Below the pieces are notes generated by a model that ran no database searches, was not told the origin of the DNA, and was given only the letters and a program-made list of their open reading frames with translations. 55,390 nucleotides of DNA, taken from NCBI GenBank assembly GCA_014803985.1, contig JAAVAO010000056.1:1-55390 (forward strand). The letters are read 5' to 3'. The DNA is from Treponema sp. GTDB lineage: Bacteria; Spirochaetota; Spirochaetia; Treponematales; Treponemataceae. The position numbers and the translations under genes were made by a program. This document shows positions 44,344 through 53,563 of this stretch, piece by piece (position 1 is the stretch's first letter; every line of letters begins with the position of its first letter).

Positions 44344-45699
44344 TTAATTGATGAAAATCCTGGCAGAATGGGCGGCGACTTCTATTTCTGCTCCAGCGTG
44401 TAAATTAAGTTTTTCTCCTGTCATTGTATCGGTGTAAATGCCTTGTCTTATATTGTGCAAGCGAATTTTTTTTGTTTCATCGTTTACATTAAAAACGGCA
44501 AGAGCATTTTGTTCTTCAGTATGACGCAAAAATACAAATTCTGTGTTTGAAAGGAAAACTTGCTCGTAATTTCCATATTGAAGTGCAGGCGAGTGTTCCC
44601 GTATATTTGAATATGCTTTTATAATAGAACGTAGTTTTTCACTGTCAACTTGAGGTTGTGCAAATTCTGGAATCTGTCCAAAAGGAGGCAAAGAGGGGCG
44701 CAAGTTTACATCTCCGCTTTGATTTCTTGTTCCTTGTATTCCCATTTCACTTCCATAGTAAATTGATGGGATTCCTGGAATGGTAAACAGCATGGCGTAT
44801 AACGGAAATAAATCGTTTTTATTTTTGAGCGTGGAGGCAATTCTGTTCACATCGTGATTGTCAACAAAATTATAAAAGAGTTTTTCAGTGTTTTGTCCTG
44901 AATTTCCAAACTGCCGATTAAGAGAATATGCAACTTCAAAAAAATTCTTGTCATTAAAGCTTGACCATAATCCTTTGTGAAGTTGATAGTTTGTTACGCT
45001 ATCAAGCATTTCAGGATTAACCCATCGGTTATAGTCTCCATGAACTACTTCTCCCATAAGCCAAAAATCGCCTCGTTTTTCATGCGTTACGTTTTTCAGT
45101 CGTTTCATAAAATTGAATGAAATGGTGTCAGCGGCATCAAGACGGAGTCCGTCAACTCCAAATTCATCAATCCACATTTTCACTGCGGAAAAAAGATGTT
45201 CTTGAATTTCGGGGTTTTCCAAGTTGTATTTTACAAGGTCTGCACACCCAGCCCAATTGTCATAGGTAAAATTATCACCAAAAGGACTTCTTCCATCAAA
45301 GCGAATATTTGAATACCAGTCCTTATAGCGCGAATTCCATCCATCTTGTTGCACACTTTTAAATGCAAAAAAATCTCTTCCACTGTGATTAAAAACCGCG
45401 TCAAAAACAAGGTTCATTCCAAGTGAGTGGCACTTTCCTGCAAAGAATTTTAAATCATCGTTTGTGCCGAGTCTTCTGTCCACATGAAAATAATCCACTG
45501 TATCATAACCGTGAGAAGTGCTTTCAAAAAGAGGTCCTATTAAAATGGAATTCGCACCTCCTTCCTTGATTTTTTCAAGTTCGTTTGCTAGTCTGCGAAG
45601 TCCATCTCCTGCTGGTTGGCAAAAGTCATTTTTTTTCGGGCATCCACAAAGACCCAATGGGTATATGTGATAAAAATTTGAAGATGCATTTACACTCAT
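44344..45699 (-). CDS. GH13 alpha-amylase-family glycosidase
   Basis: A 451-residue cytoplasmic enzyme (no signal peptide). GH13 catalytic residues are visible: nucleophile Asp188 in GLRLDAAD, acid/base Glu217 in MGEVVH, and stabiliser Asp283 in FVDNHD. FDAVFNHSG is region I. The C-terminal beta domain (about 375-451) is standard. It probably hydrolyses maltodextrins or a related alpha-glucan; neopullulanase or cyclomaltodextrinase activities cannot be told apart here. GGAGG precedes the ATG. Two dyad operators lie 30-75 bases upstream, so it is probably repressed in the absence of a sugar signal. Confidence 0.92.
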   Translation of the reverse strand: MSVNASSNFYHIYPLGLCGCPKKNDFCQPAGDGLRRLANELEKIKEGGANSILIGPLFESTSHGYDTVDYFHVDRRLGTNDDLKFFAGKCHSLGMNLVFDAVFNHSGRDFFAFKSVQQDGWNSRYKDWYSNIRFDGRSPFGDNFTYDNWAGCADLVKYNLENPEIQEHLFSAVKMWIDEFGVDGLRLDAADTISFNFMKRLKNVTHEKRGDFWLMGEVVHGDYNRWVNPEMLDSVTNYQLHKGLWSSFNDKNFFEVAYSLNRQFGNSGQNTEKLFYNFVDNHDVNRIASTLKNKNDLFPLYAMLFTIPGIPSIYYGSEMGIQGTRNQSGDVNLRPSLPPFGQIPEFAQPQVDSEKLRSIIKAYSNIREHSPALQYGNYEQVFLSNTEFVFLRHTEEQNALAVFNVNDETKKIRLHNIRQGIYTDTMTGEKLNLHAGAEIEVAAHSARIFIN

Positions 45700-45726
45700 A
45701 ATTAACCTCCAATAAATTGTTTTCAG

Positions 45727-45772
45727 TTATATACTGTTCGGTATATAAAATATATATACTGAACGGTATATA
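45727..45772. promoter_or_regulatory. Pair of dyad operator sites
   Basis: Site 1 is TTATATAC-TGTTCG-GTATATAA (45727-45748). Site 2 is TATATAC-TGAACG-GTATATA (45753-45772). Their centres are 25 bases apart. Both fit the same TATAC-n6-GTATA pattern. They lie just before the GH13 gene and resemble repressor operators; the regulator is not encoded nearby. Confidence 0.65.
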
Positions 45773-45922
45773 AAAAGTCAAGATAGAAATGTAAAAATAC
45801 ATGCTGTTTTTTTATAATGAATGGAGAAGGACACGTTTTTGGAAAGCAACGAGCAATGTGAATGTGTGGCAAGGTGGGCTAAAAATCTAGAAAAATTTTA
45901 CATACAATGCTATATTTTTTAT

Positions 45923-47131
45923 ATGAAACGTACAGGACACGCAGATTTGCCGCTCCATTCGGGAACTGTTCCAAAGTGGCTTGCAGATAGAATGATGATT
46001 TTGGGAACGCAAATAACAGAAAGCCTTATTTTGAATTTTGGAAGGAATGAATTTTTATTGAGAATGAGCGACCCCATGTGGTTTCAATCATTCGGTGCAG
46101 TTTTGGGAATGGATTGGCATTCTTCGGGAATAACTACAAGTTTGATGTACAATTTGAAAAGGGGCTTAAATCCTCGTGCGCATGAACTGGGAATTGCAAT
46201 TTGTGGCGGGCGCGGAAAATACTCTCGAAAAACTCCCGATGAACTTTTATATTTAGCGAATGCTACAGGATTAAATGGAGATCAACTGATTCGATCGAGC
46301 AAGCTTTGTGCAAAAGTTGACAACAATGCAATTCAAGACGGATTTCAATTGTATCAGCATAATGTTATTTTAAGTATTGATGGAAATTGGGCAATTGTTC
46401 AACAAGGAATGAATGTTGACAAAAGAAAGGCTCGCCGCTATCATTGGTGCAGTTTGGGGCTTGATATAAATCAAAGCGATGCATATCTGAAAAGTCCACA
46501 CACAGGAATTATTGGTGAAAATCAGGGAAAAATTATAAACTTAACGGATAAAGGAGCGAGCCAAACTCGTTCAAAAATTCTTGCTATTTCAAAAGAAGAT
46601 CCTGAAAGGACTGTTTCTGAATTTCAAAAGATTTTAAAAGACTCTTCTTATAGACATCTTTTAATGCCCTCTCATGAAGAAGTGCGAAAGGAAGATGTGA
46701 ATCTAAAACGACTTGGAGCGGTTCTTGCTACGGCATATAAAAACGATAATCAAAATTTTGAAGACTTGCTTTTGACAAAACAACTAGGACCGAGAACATT
46801 ACAATCACTTACATTGATAAGCGAAGTAATTTACGGAACTCCCAGTCGATTTTCAGATCCTGCGCGTTTTAGTTTTGCTCATGGAGGAAAGGATGGACAT
46901 CCGTTTCCTGTGCCTTTAAAAATCTACGATGAAACAATTCGTGTGATGGGGGATTGTATAGAACGCTCAAAACTTGGCTATAAAGACAAGTCGGACTGTT
47001 TGAAGCGGCTTTATGCAAATGCCGTGGAAATAGAAAAAAAGTGCGAACCCTTAGCGGACTTTGAAAAAACTATTTTACATGAAAAGGAAAATAGCATACA
47101 ATGGGGTGGAAAAACTGCCAGTTCTATATAA
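45923..47131 (+). CDS. DUF763 protein
   Basis: A 402-residue protein of the DUF763 family: the N-terminus MKRTGHADLPLHSGTVPKWL is diagnostic, with ELGIAICGGRGKYSRKTPDE and QGMNVDKRKARRYHW further on. The family occurs in archaea and some bacteria and has no known function. A possible link to nucleic acids is only a guess. The frame opens at 45821, but the family N-terminus begins at 45923. There TATATT with an extended TGC (45911-45916) lies 6 bases upstream, so the mRNA is probably leaderless. Confidence 0.88.
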   Translation: MKRTGHADLPLHSGTVPKWLADRMMILGTQITESLILNFGRNEFLLRMSDPMWFQSFGAVLGMDWHSSGITTSLMYNLKRGLNPRAHELGIAICGGRGKYSRKTPDELLYLANATGLNGDQLIRSSKLCAKVDNNAIQDGFQLYQHNVILSIDGNWAIVQQGMNVDKRKARRYHWCSLGLDINQSDAYLKSPHTGIIGENQGKIINLTDKGASQTRSKILAISKEDPERTVSEFQKILKDSSYRHLLMPSHEEVRKEDVNLKRLGAVLATAYKNDNQNFEDLLLTKQLGPRTLQSLTLISEVIYGTPSRFSDPARFSFAHGGKDGHPFPVPLKIYDETIRVMGDCIERSKLGYKDKSDCLKRLYANAVEIEKKCEPLADFEKTILHEKENSIQWGGKTASSI

Positions 47132-47176
47132 AATAACAGCATGGTATACAGTGGATTGGATGCCTTCTAAAAGCGG

Positions 47177-47995
47177 CTATCCTGGAAAACTTGGGTCATT
47201 TGCAAGAAAAAGAGTTCCCTCCGCATTTTCTTTTAATAAATCTTCTATTATGTTTTGTTTTGATCCGTTTGTTAAAAGAAGGGGAATTCCATAAACCGTT
47301 GTTTTTTCAGCGGCTTGAATTTTAGTTTCTATTCCGCCAGTGCCAAATGAATTTGTTTCGCCTATTTTTATTGAAGTGCGCAATTTTCCAATGTCCGAAA
47401 CTGTTTCAATTAACTGTGCGTTTGGATTTTCCTTTGGGTTTTCAAAATAAACTCCGTCAACATCACTGAGCAGAATAAGCAGATCTGCGCTCCATAAAAT
47501 TGCTGTAAGAGCACTCAAATTATCATTGTCGCCAATTGAATCTTCTTCAAATGAAACAGAGTCATTTTCATTTATGATAGGAACAATTCCTTCATCTGCA
47601 AGTGTAAAAAGGGTGTTTCTGATATTGAGGGAGCGGTGGTCGTTTTCAAAGTCATCTCGTGTAAAAAGCAATTGACCAATATGTAGGTTTTGCATAGCAA
47701 ACGCTTTTCTCCACTGACTCATTAGTTCTACTTGTCCGATTGCGCACAGAGCCTGTCTAAAATACACGTCTTTTTTTCTCGCCCACTTTTTTGTGGTGGA
47801 AACTCCACATACTTGCGCTCCAGAAGACACTATAGCAACTTGCTTTCCAATATCTATTAAAGATTTGCATTGTCGCGCAAAGTTTTGCATAAATTCTATA
47901 TTTTGAGTTCCATCACTTTTTGCAAGTGTATTACTTCCGATTTTTATTACGATTTTGCGTGCTTTGTTAAGCGTATTTGAAATTTCTTTGCTCAT
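47177..47995 (-). CDS. proB: Glutamate 5-kinase (no PUA domain)
   Basis: A 272-residue amino-acid kinase for the first step of proline synthesis. Motifs are VIKIGSNTLA, IVSSGAQVCGV, PIINENDSVSFEE, GDNDNLSALTA and LLSDVDGVY. It lacks the C-terminal PUA domain of E. coli ProB (367 residues), as do some other bacterial forms. ATG 47995 has AAGGA 8 bases upstream; the frame opens at 48055. proA is not adjacent. Confidence 0.93.
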   Translation of the reverse strand: MSKEISNTLNKARKIVIKIGSNTLAKSDGTQNIEFMQNFARQCKSLIDIGKQVAIVSSGAQVCGVSTTKKWARKKDVYFRQALCAIGQVELMSQWRKAFAMQNLHIGQLLFTRDDFENDHRSLNIRNTLFTLADEGIVPIINENDSVSFEEDSIGDNDNLSALTAILWSADLLILLSDVDGVYFENPKENPNAQLIETVSDIGKLRTSIKIGETNSFGTGGIETKIQAAEKTTVYGIPLLLTNGSKQNIIEDLLKENAEGTLFLANDPSFPG

Positions 47996-48062
47996 ATTAT
48001 AATTCCTTTCAAGAGACTTTAAGGGGGGTAATTGGACTGTATATTTTATATACAAAGAACAT

Positions 48063-48093
48063 AAAAAAAGAGCCGATTAAATCGACTCTTTTT
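48063..48093 (-). terminator. Terminator after tRNA-Glu
   Basis: AAAGAG-C-CGAT and ATCG-A-CTCTTT pair across one C-A mismatch. On the minus strand a run of seven T follows. It lies 6 bases after the tRNA. Confidence 0.8.
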
Positions 48094-48098
48094 ACAAT

Positions 48099-48170
48099 CA
48101 TCTCCTACGGGAATTGAACCCATGTTGTCGGGATGAAAACCCGATGTCCTAACCACTAGACGAAGGAGAC
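48099..48170 (-). tRNA. tRNA-Glu (TTC)
   Basis: The 72-nt minus-strand gene folds as a cloverleaf. The acceptor is GTCTCCT/AGGAGAT (closing G-U), with D loop TCTAGTGGTTAGGA, anticodon stem TCGGG/CCCGA with loop TTTTCAT (anticodon TTC), and T arm CATGG-GTTCAAT-TCCCG. The discriminator base is G. CCA is not encoded. Confidence 0.95.
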
Positions 48171-48380
48171 ACAAAGTATTTAATTTGTACCATTTTTCTT
48201 GGAGTTGGTCAAGGGGAGAGACACAATATCGTTTATTTTTTTGAAATTTATTTTGCAAGTCGTCTGTCTTATAGTTTGATTTCTGTGCATTATGTATATG
48301 TGTCCTTGACTATAATTTTGATAGAGTTTATTATTTAATATCTTAAATAAATTCTAGTTTCTTTAATATGGAGAAAATCA

Positions 48381-51083
48381 ATGTCTACAAAGTATGTTTA
48401 TTCTTTTGGAAACGGCAAGGCTGAAGGCAATGCTAATATGCGTGCCGAGCTTGGTGGAAAAGGGGCTAACCTTGCAGAAATGGCTACAATTGGGCTTCCT
48501 GTTCCCCCTGGATTTACAATTTCAACCGATGTTTGTCAGGAATTCTACAAGTTAGGACGAAAATATCCTGAAGGCTTGGAAAGTGAAGTTGCAAAATATC
48601 TTGACAACCTTGAAAAAACCTATGGCAAAAAACTTGGCGATGAAAAAGATCCTCTTTTAGTTTCTGTTCGTTCTGGTGCGGCAATTTCTATGCCTGGTAT
48701 GATGGACACAATCTTAAATCTTGGCTTGAATGATAAGTCTGTTGAGGGATTGTCTGCAAAAACAAATAACCCGCGCTTTGCATGGGACGCTTATCGCCGC
48801 TTTATTCAAATGTATGGCGATGTTGCAATGGGTGTTGACCATGATAAATTTGAAGAGATTCTTGTGGCAGTTAAAAAAGAGCAGGGAGTTGAGCTTGACA
48901 AGGATTTGACAGCGGATTCACTTAAAAAAGTTGTTGCTCAATACAAAGAAATGTATAAAAAAGAAAAGGGCGATGACTTCCCGCAAGACCCTGTAAAACA
49001 AATGTGGGGTGCAATTGATGCTGTATTTGGCTCATGGATGAACCCACGTGCTATTAAATATCGCAAGTTGAACAACATCAAGGAAGGAGCTCTCAAAGGA
49101 ACTGCTGTTACCGTTATGGCGATGGTGTTTGGAAACAAGGGTGAAACTTCTGGAACTGGTGTTGCGTTTAGTCGCGATCCATCTACTGGCGAAAAAGTGT
49201 TTATGGGTGAATATCTTATGAACGCTCAGGGAGAGGATGTTGTTGCTGGTATTCGCACTCCTCAAAAACTTTCACAGCTTGAACAAACAAACGCTGAAAT
49301 CTACAAGCAGCTTTGCGATATTAGAAATCTTCTTGAAAATCACTATCATGATATGCAGGATATGGAGTTTACCGTTGAAGAGGGAAAACTCTTTATGCTT
49401 CAGTGCCGAAACGGAAAACGAACTGGTGCTGCTGCTGTTAAGATGGCTGTTGATATGGTTGCCGAAAAACTTATTACAAAGGAAGAGGCTCTTTGTCGCG
49501 TAGAACCGGAACAATTGAATCAACTTCTTCACCCGACTCTTGATCCTGCTGCCGTTAAAAAGGCCGTTGAGATTGCAAGTGGACTTAACGCCTCTCCAGG
49601 TGCTGGATGCGGTCAAATCGTATTCACAGCGGATGATGCCGAAAAATGGGCGAACGAGGGAAAACCTGTTATGCTCGTTAGAAAAGAAACATCTCCTGAT
49701 GACATTGCTGGAATGGCGGTTGCAAAAGGTATTCTCACATCAACTGGCGGACGAACAAGCCATGCTGCTGTTGTTGCGCGCGGTATGGGAACTCCGTGTG
49801 TTTGCGGTTGTGATGCAGTTAAATTCCCTGGAAATGACACTGTTACAATTGGCGACAAAACTTTCAACAAGGGCGACTTTATTACAATTGACGGGTCAAC
49901 TGGTAAAGTATATGGCGGACAGATTGCTGTAAAGCCGGCGGAAATTTCTGGCGACTTGGAGACATTCCTTGGTTGGGCGGATGAAGTTCGTGCAAAATCA
50001 GAAAGAACAACTGCTTCTGGCAAAACTGTTAAGGGATTTGAAGTTCGTGCGAACGGAGATACGCCACAGAACGCAAAGGATGCATTCCGCTTTGGTGCTG
50101 CTGGTATTGGTCTTTGTCGAACAGAACACATGTTCTTTGATGAGCCAAAACTTACTTCTTTCCAAAAAATGATTGTTTCAGAAGACACAGAGTCTAGAAA
50201 AGAAAACTTGAAGGCAATTCTTCCGTTGCAGGAAAAAGATTTCTATGAAATCATCAAGACAATGGAAGGTCGTCCTGTAACAATTCGTTTGCTTGATCCA
50301 CCTCTTAACGAGTTTATTCAAGCAGAAAGCGATGAGCAGTTGACAAGCCTTGCTACAAAACTTGGAATTTCAAAGGAAAAACTTGCTGAAAAAGTTTCTG
50401 CTCTTGATGAGCATAACCCAATGCTTGGACATCGTGGATGTCGTCTTGCTGTTACCTATCCTGAAATTTATGAAATGCAGGTTGAGGCGATTGCTCTTGC
50501 AACAGCAAAACTTGACAAAGAAGGTGTTAAGCACGAAGTGCAGATTATGATTCCGAATGTTGTTTCTTTCAAGGAAGTTCGTCAAATTCGCGAACAGGCT
50601 GAAGCAGTCATTGCAAAAGTAAACAGCGAACAGGGAACATCTCTTACATTTGAAATCGGTACAATGGTTGAATTCCCACGTGCCGCTCTTACAGCAGATA
50701 AACTTGCAGAATATGCAGACTTCTTCTCTTTTGGAACAAACGACCTTTCACAAACTACATTTGGATTTAGCCGCGATGACTACGGCAAGTTTATTGATGC
50801 CTATCTTACAGTAAACGATGTAGAAAAGGGCTCTATTCTTGAAAGCGATCCATTCAACACGCTTGATCCTGATGGACCTGGTGCTTTGATGGAAATTGCA
50901 GAGGAAAAAGGACGCTCTGTAAAGGCTGACTTGCACTTGGGAATTTGTGGTGAACATGGTGGAGACCCAGCGTCTATTGCACTTTGCTATAAAATCGGCT
51001 TGAACTATGTTTCATGCTCTCCATTCCGCGTGCCACTTGCACGTTTAGCTGGAGCGCAGGCTGTAATCAAGGCTGGAAAGTAA
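48381..51083 (+). CDS. ppdK: Pyruvate, phosphate dikinase
   Basis: A 900-residue enzyme that interconverts pyruvate, ATP and Pi with PEP, AMP and PPi, common in anaerobes with PPi-linked glycolysis. The N-terminal ATP-grasp part has GGKGANLAEM and VRSGAAISMPGMMDT. The swivelling phosphohistidine domain has TSTGGRTSHAAVVARGMG (catalytic His). The C-terminal TIM-barrel PEP domain has GLCRTEHMF, GHRGCRL and a late CGEHGGDPAS with the catalytic Cys. GGAG precedes the ATG. It has its own terminator. Codon use looks less A/T-biased than its neighbours, consistent with high expression. Confidence 0.97.
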   Translation: MSTKYVYSFGNGKAEGNANMRAELGGKGANLAEMATIGLPVPPGFTISTDVCQEFYKLGRKYPEGLESEVAKYLDNLEKTYGKKLGDEKDPLLVSVRSGAAISMPGMMDTILNLGLNDKSVEGLSAKTNNPRFAWDAYRRFIQMYGDVAMGVDHDKFEEILVAVKKEQGVELDKDLTADSLKKVVAQYKEMYKKEKGDDFPQDPVKQMWGAIDAVFGSWMNPRAIKYRKLNNIKEGALKGTAVTVMAMVFGNKGETSGTGVAFSRDPSTGEKVFMGEYLMNAQGEDVVAGIRTPQKLSQLEQTNAEIYKQLCDIRNLLENHYHDMQDMEFTVEEGKLFMLQCRNGKRTGAAAVKMAVDMVAEKLITKEEALCRVEPEQLNQLLHPTLDPAAVKKAVEIASGLNASPGAGCGQIVFTADDAEKWANEGKPVMLVRKETSPDDIAGMAVAKGILTSTGGRTSHAAVVARGMGTPCVCGCDAVKFPGNDTVTIGDKTFNKGDFITIDGSTGKVYGGQIAVKPAEISGDLETFLGWADEVRAKSERTTASGKTVKGFEVRANGDTPQNAKDAFRFGAAGIGLCRTEHMFFDEPKLTSFQKMIVSEDTESRKENLKAILPLQEKDFYEIIKTMEGRPVTIRLLDPPLNEFIQAESDEQLTSLATKLGISKEKLAEKVSALDEHNPMLGHRGCRLAVTYPEIYEMQVEAIALATAKLDKEGVKHEVQIMIPNVVSFKEVRQIREQAEAVIAKVNSEQGTSLTFEIGTMVEFPRAALTADKLAEYADFFSFGTNDLSQTTFGFSRDDYGKFIDAYLTVNDVEKGSILESDPFNTLDPDGPGALMEIAEEKGRSVKADLHLGICGEHGGDPASIALCYKIGLNYVSCSPFRVPLARLAGAQAVIKAGK

Positions 51084-51100
51084 GTCCATTGCTGAAAAAA

Positions 51101-51140
51101 GTCATTGCAAGATTGCTTTGTGAGCAAAATATGCAATGAC
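51101..51140. repeat. GTCATTGC-type hairpin after ppdK
   Basis: GTCATTGCA (51101-51109) pairs with TGCAATGAC (51132-51140). A relative of 44235-44319. Confidence 0.6.
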
Positions 51141-51147
51141 GGTAAAT

Positions 51148-51180
51148 AAAAAAGCGTCCTTTTACAAGGACGCTTTTTTT
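51148..51180. terminator. Bidirectional terminator between ppdK and metY
   Basis: AAAGCGTCCTT (51151-51161) pairs perfectly with AAGGACGCTTT (51166-51176) around TTAC. Poly-T follows on the plus strand, and poly-A before the stem gives poly-T on the minus strand. Confidence 0.92.
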
Positions 51181-51197
51181 GTGAAACAGAGTTTTTG

Positions 51198-52475
51198 TTA
51201 AATTGCTGCAAGTCCTCTGTCTATGTCTTCCAATATGTCTTCAATATTTTCAAGACCGCATGAGAATCTAACCATGCCACCGTCAATTCCTGCCGCTACA
51301 AGTTGTTCATCGGAGAGTTGTCGATGGGTTGCGCTAGCAGGATGCAAAACGCATGTTCTTATGTCTGCAACATGAACTTCATCGCTTGCAAGTTTTAGTG
51401 CGTCCATAAAACGCATTGCTGCTTTTCGTCCTCCTTTTATGCTAATTGAAACAACGCCTGATGTTCCTTTTGGCATATATTTTTTTGCACGGGCGTTGTA
51501 TGTATCTTCTGCAAGTCCTGGATAAGAAACGTTTGCAATTTTGTCAGATTTTTTGAAGTGCTGTGCAACTTTTAGCGCATTTTCACAATAACGAGGCATT
51601 CTGATCGCAAGCGTTTCAAGCCCCAAGTTTAAATAGAATGCATTTTGCGCAGAGGGATAGCATCCAAAGTCACGCATTAGTTGTGTGCGCGCCTTTACGA
51701 TATATGCCATGTTTCCAAAGTCGCCGACATATTTTAATCCGTGATAACTTTCGTCAGGCTCTATCATATCAGCGAATTTGCCCGTCGCTTTATATGCGTT
51801 TTCCCAGTCAAATTTCCCGGAGTCAACGATTGCGCCTCCTCCTTGAACTGCATGTCCATCCATATATTTTGTTGTGGAATGAACGACAATATCCGCCCCC
51901 CATTCAAACGGTTTACACAAATAAGGTGTTGCAAATGTGTTGTCAACAATTAACGGAACATTTTTTTTATGCGCGGCGTTTGCCCATTTTTCAAAGTCAA
52001 ACACTGTGAGCGCGGGATTTGCAAGTGTTTCTCCAAAAACACACTTTGTGTTCGGCTTGAATGCATTTAAAATTGTTTCATAGTCGGCATCAACATCGAC
52101 CCAAATAACTTCAATACCAAGTTTTTTAAGGGTAAAGCCGAATAGATTTATTGTGCCGCCATAAATCGATGAGGAGGCAATAAAACTATCTCCCGCCTGG
52201 CAGAGGTTCAAGACAGAAAGCAAACTTGCCGCTTGTCCTGAAGAAGTTAACATACAGCCAACGCCACCTTCCATCTCTGCAATTTTCTTTTCAACAGCAT
52301 CACAGGTTGGATTTGCAAAGCGGGAGTACATATATTCAGTGGGCTTGTCAAAAAGGGCGGCAACATGATCGCAAGAATCAAACCTGTAGGTTGTGCTTTG
52401 AACGATAGGAACAACGCGAGGTTCTCCGTTTTTTGGCGAATAGCCAGAATGTAAACATTGTGTTTCAATTTTCAT
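51198..52475 (-). CDS. metY: O-acetylhomoserine (thiol)-lyase / Cys-Met metabolism PLP enzyme
   Basis: A 425-residue PLP enzyme. It has the N-terminal ETQCLHSGY, the phosphate-binding TSSGQAASLLSVLNL and the catalytic lysine in VVHSTTKYMDGH, and the C-terminal RFSCGLENIEDI. The length and the long insert (EPDESYHGLKY) are typical of MetY (about 425) rather than MetB/MetC (about 385). It forms homocysteine from O-acetylhomoserine and sulfide and may also act on O-acetylserine. AAGGA precedes the ATG. A serine acetyltransferase is divergently placed, supporting a sulfur-assimilation role. Confidence 0.92.
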   Translation of the reverse strand: MKIETQCLHSGYSPKNGEPRVVPIVQSTTYRFDSCDHVAALFDKPTEYMYSRFANPTCDAVEKKIAEMEGGVGCMLTSSGQAASLLSVLNLCQAGDSFIASSSIYGGTINLFGFTLKKLGIEVIWVDVDADYETILNAFKPNTKCVFGETLANPALTVFDFEKWANAAHKKNVPLIVDNTFATPYLCKPFEWGADIVVHSTTKYMDGHAVQGGGAIVDSGKFDWENAYKATGKFADMIEPDESYHGLKYVGDFGNMAYIVKARTQLMRDFGCYPSAQNAFYLNLGLETLAIRMPRYCENALKVAQHFKKSDKIANVSYPGLAEDTYNARAKKYMPKGTSGVVSISIKGGRKAAMRFMDALKLASDEVHVADIRTCVLHPASATHRQLSDEQLVAAGIDGGMVRFSCGLENIEDILEDIDRGLAAI

Positions 52476-52621
52476 AACTAATCCTTGTAAAAAAGATGTG
52501 AAATTTTAGCAGGAAACGACGGAATTTACAAGTAAGTTTAAAATCGGAACGCAAATGGCGCTGTTTTGCTTTGCAAGTGGACTGTTCTAATCCACTTGTA
52601 ATACACAGTCTCTGCGATAAA

Positions 52622-52650
52622 TTGCTTTTTTTTTCAATCGCATATATAAT
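52622..52650 (+). promoter_or_regulatory. Serine acetyltransferase promoter (leaderless)
   Basis: TTGCTT (52622-52627), 17 bases, TATAAT (52645-52650). ATG 52658 follows after 7 bases. Confidence 0.65.
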
Positions 52651-52657
52651 GGCGTTT

Positions 52658-53527
52658 ATGAATATTGATATGCTCATTGATGGGATTTTGGATTCCTATG
52701 AAAGATATGGTGGAATAAATCGAGTTGAGGCGGAGAATTTTCCGAACAGACAGAACGTTATATCCGTATTGCATGATTTGCAATGTCTTATTTTTCCTGG
52801 CTTTAGAGAGGAAGAGGAAATTCGCCCGACAAATATACGCTATGTTACTGGAACAAAGGTAAATAATGTTATCGCTCTTTTAACAAAGGAAATTCAAAAA
52901 ACATGTTTCTATACTGTACAGCAAAAAAGAGGATCTGCGGATAATGTAAAGGAATCTCATTGCTTTAAACTTGCAGAACAAGTGGCAATTGCATTGATTG
53001 AGGAACTGCCGGAGATAAAGCGAAAAATTATGCTGGATGTGCGGACACTGCTTGATGGAGATCCTGCGGCAAACAGTCAAGAAGAGATAATACTTTCGTA
53101 TCCAGGGATTGAAGCGATTTTAGTTTATAGAATTGCGCATTTTCTTTACAAAAATGGAATTCCCGTTATTCCGCGAATTATGAGCGAATATGTGCATGGA
53201 AGGACAGGAATAGACATTAACCCTGGTGCACAAATTGGCGAGCATTTTTTTATTGATCATGGAACGGGAATAGTGATAGGGGAAACTTCTATAATCGGAA
53301 ATAATGTGAAAATATATCAAGGGGTGACTCTTGGCGCGTTAAGCGTAAAAAAAGAAATGATGAATAAAAAACGACATCCCACAATAGAAGATGATGTTAC
53401 AATTTATGCAGGGGCAACTATTTTAGGCGGGGAAACAGTGATAGGGCGAGGCTGTGTAATTGGCGGGAATACTTGGGTAACTCGTTCTATTGCTCCTGGA
53501 ACAACGCTAACGCAAGACAGAGTGTGA
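52658..53527 (+). CDS. cysE: Serine O-acetyltransferase
   Basis: A 289-residue enzyme making O-acetylserine for cysteine synthesis. The helical N-terminal half ([19 protein letters not shown]) is of the longer SrpH-like type. The left-handed beta-helix half has the key [23 protein letters not shown] block with the catalytic Asp/His, followed by [11 protein letters not shown] and hexapeptide repeats to the end. ATG 52658 fits the promoter best; ATG 52649 overlaps the -10 box. It is divergent from metY. Confidence 0.9.
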   Translation: MNIDMLIDGILDSYERYGGINRVEAENFPNRQNVISVLHDLQCLIFPGFREEEEIRPTNIRYVTGTKVNNVIALLTKEIQKTCFYTVQQKRGSADNVKESHCFKLAEQVAIALIEELPEIKRKIMLDVRTLLDGDPAANSQEEIILSYPGIEAILVYRIAHFLYKNGIPVIPRIMSEYVHGRTGIDINPGAQIGEHFFIDHGTGIVIGETSIIGNNVKIYQGVTLGALSVKKEMMNKKRHPTIEDDVTIYAGATILGGETVIGRGCVIGGNTWVTRSIAPGTTLTQDRV

Positions 53528-53563
53528 AATGACGAAAGGAGCATCAGTTTTCTCGTTTTCAGT

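Noticed and set aside
45821..45922. Upstream extension of the DUF763 gene
   Set aside because: The family N-terminus and a -10 box both point to the ATG at 45923.
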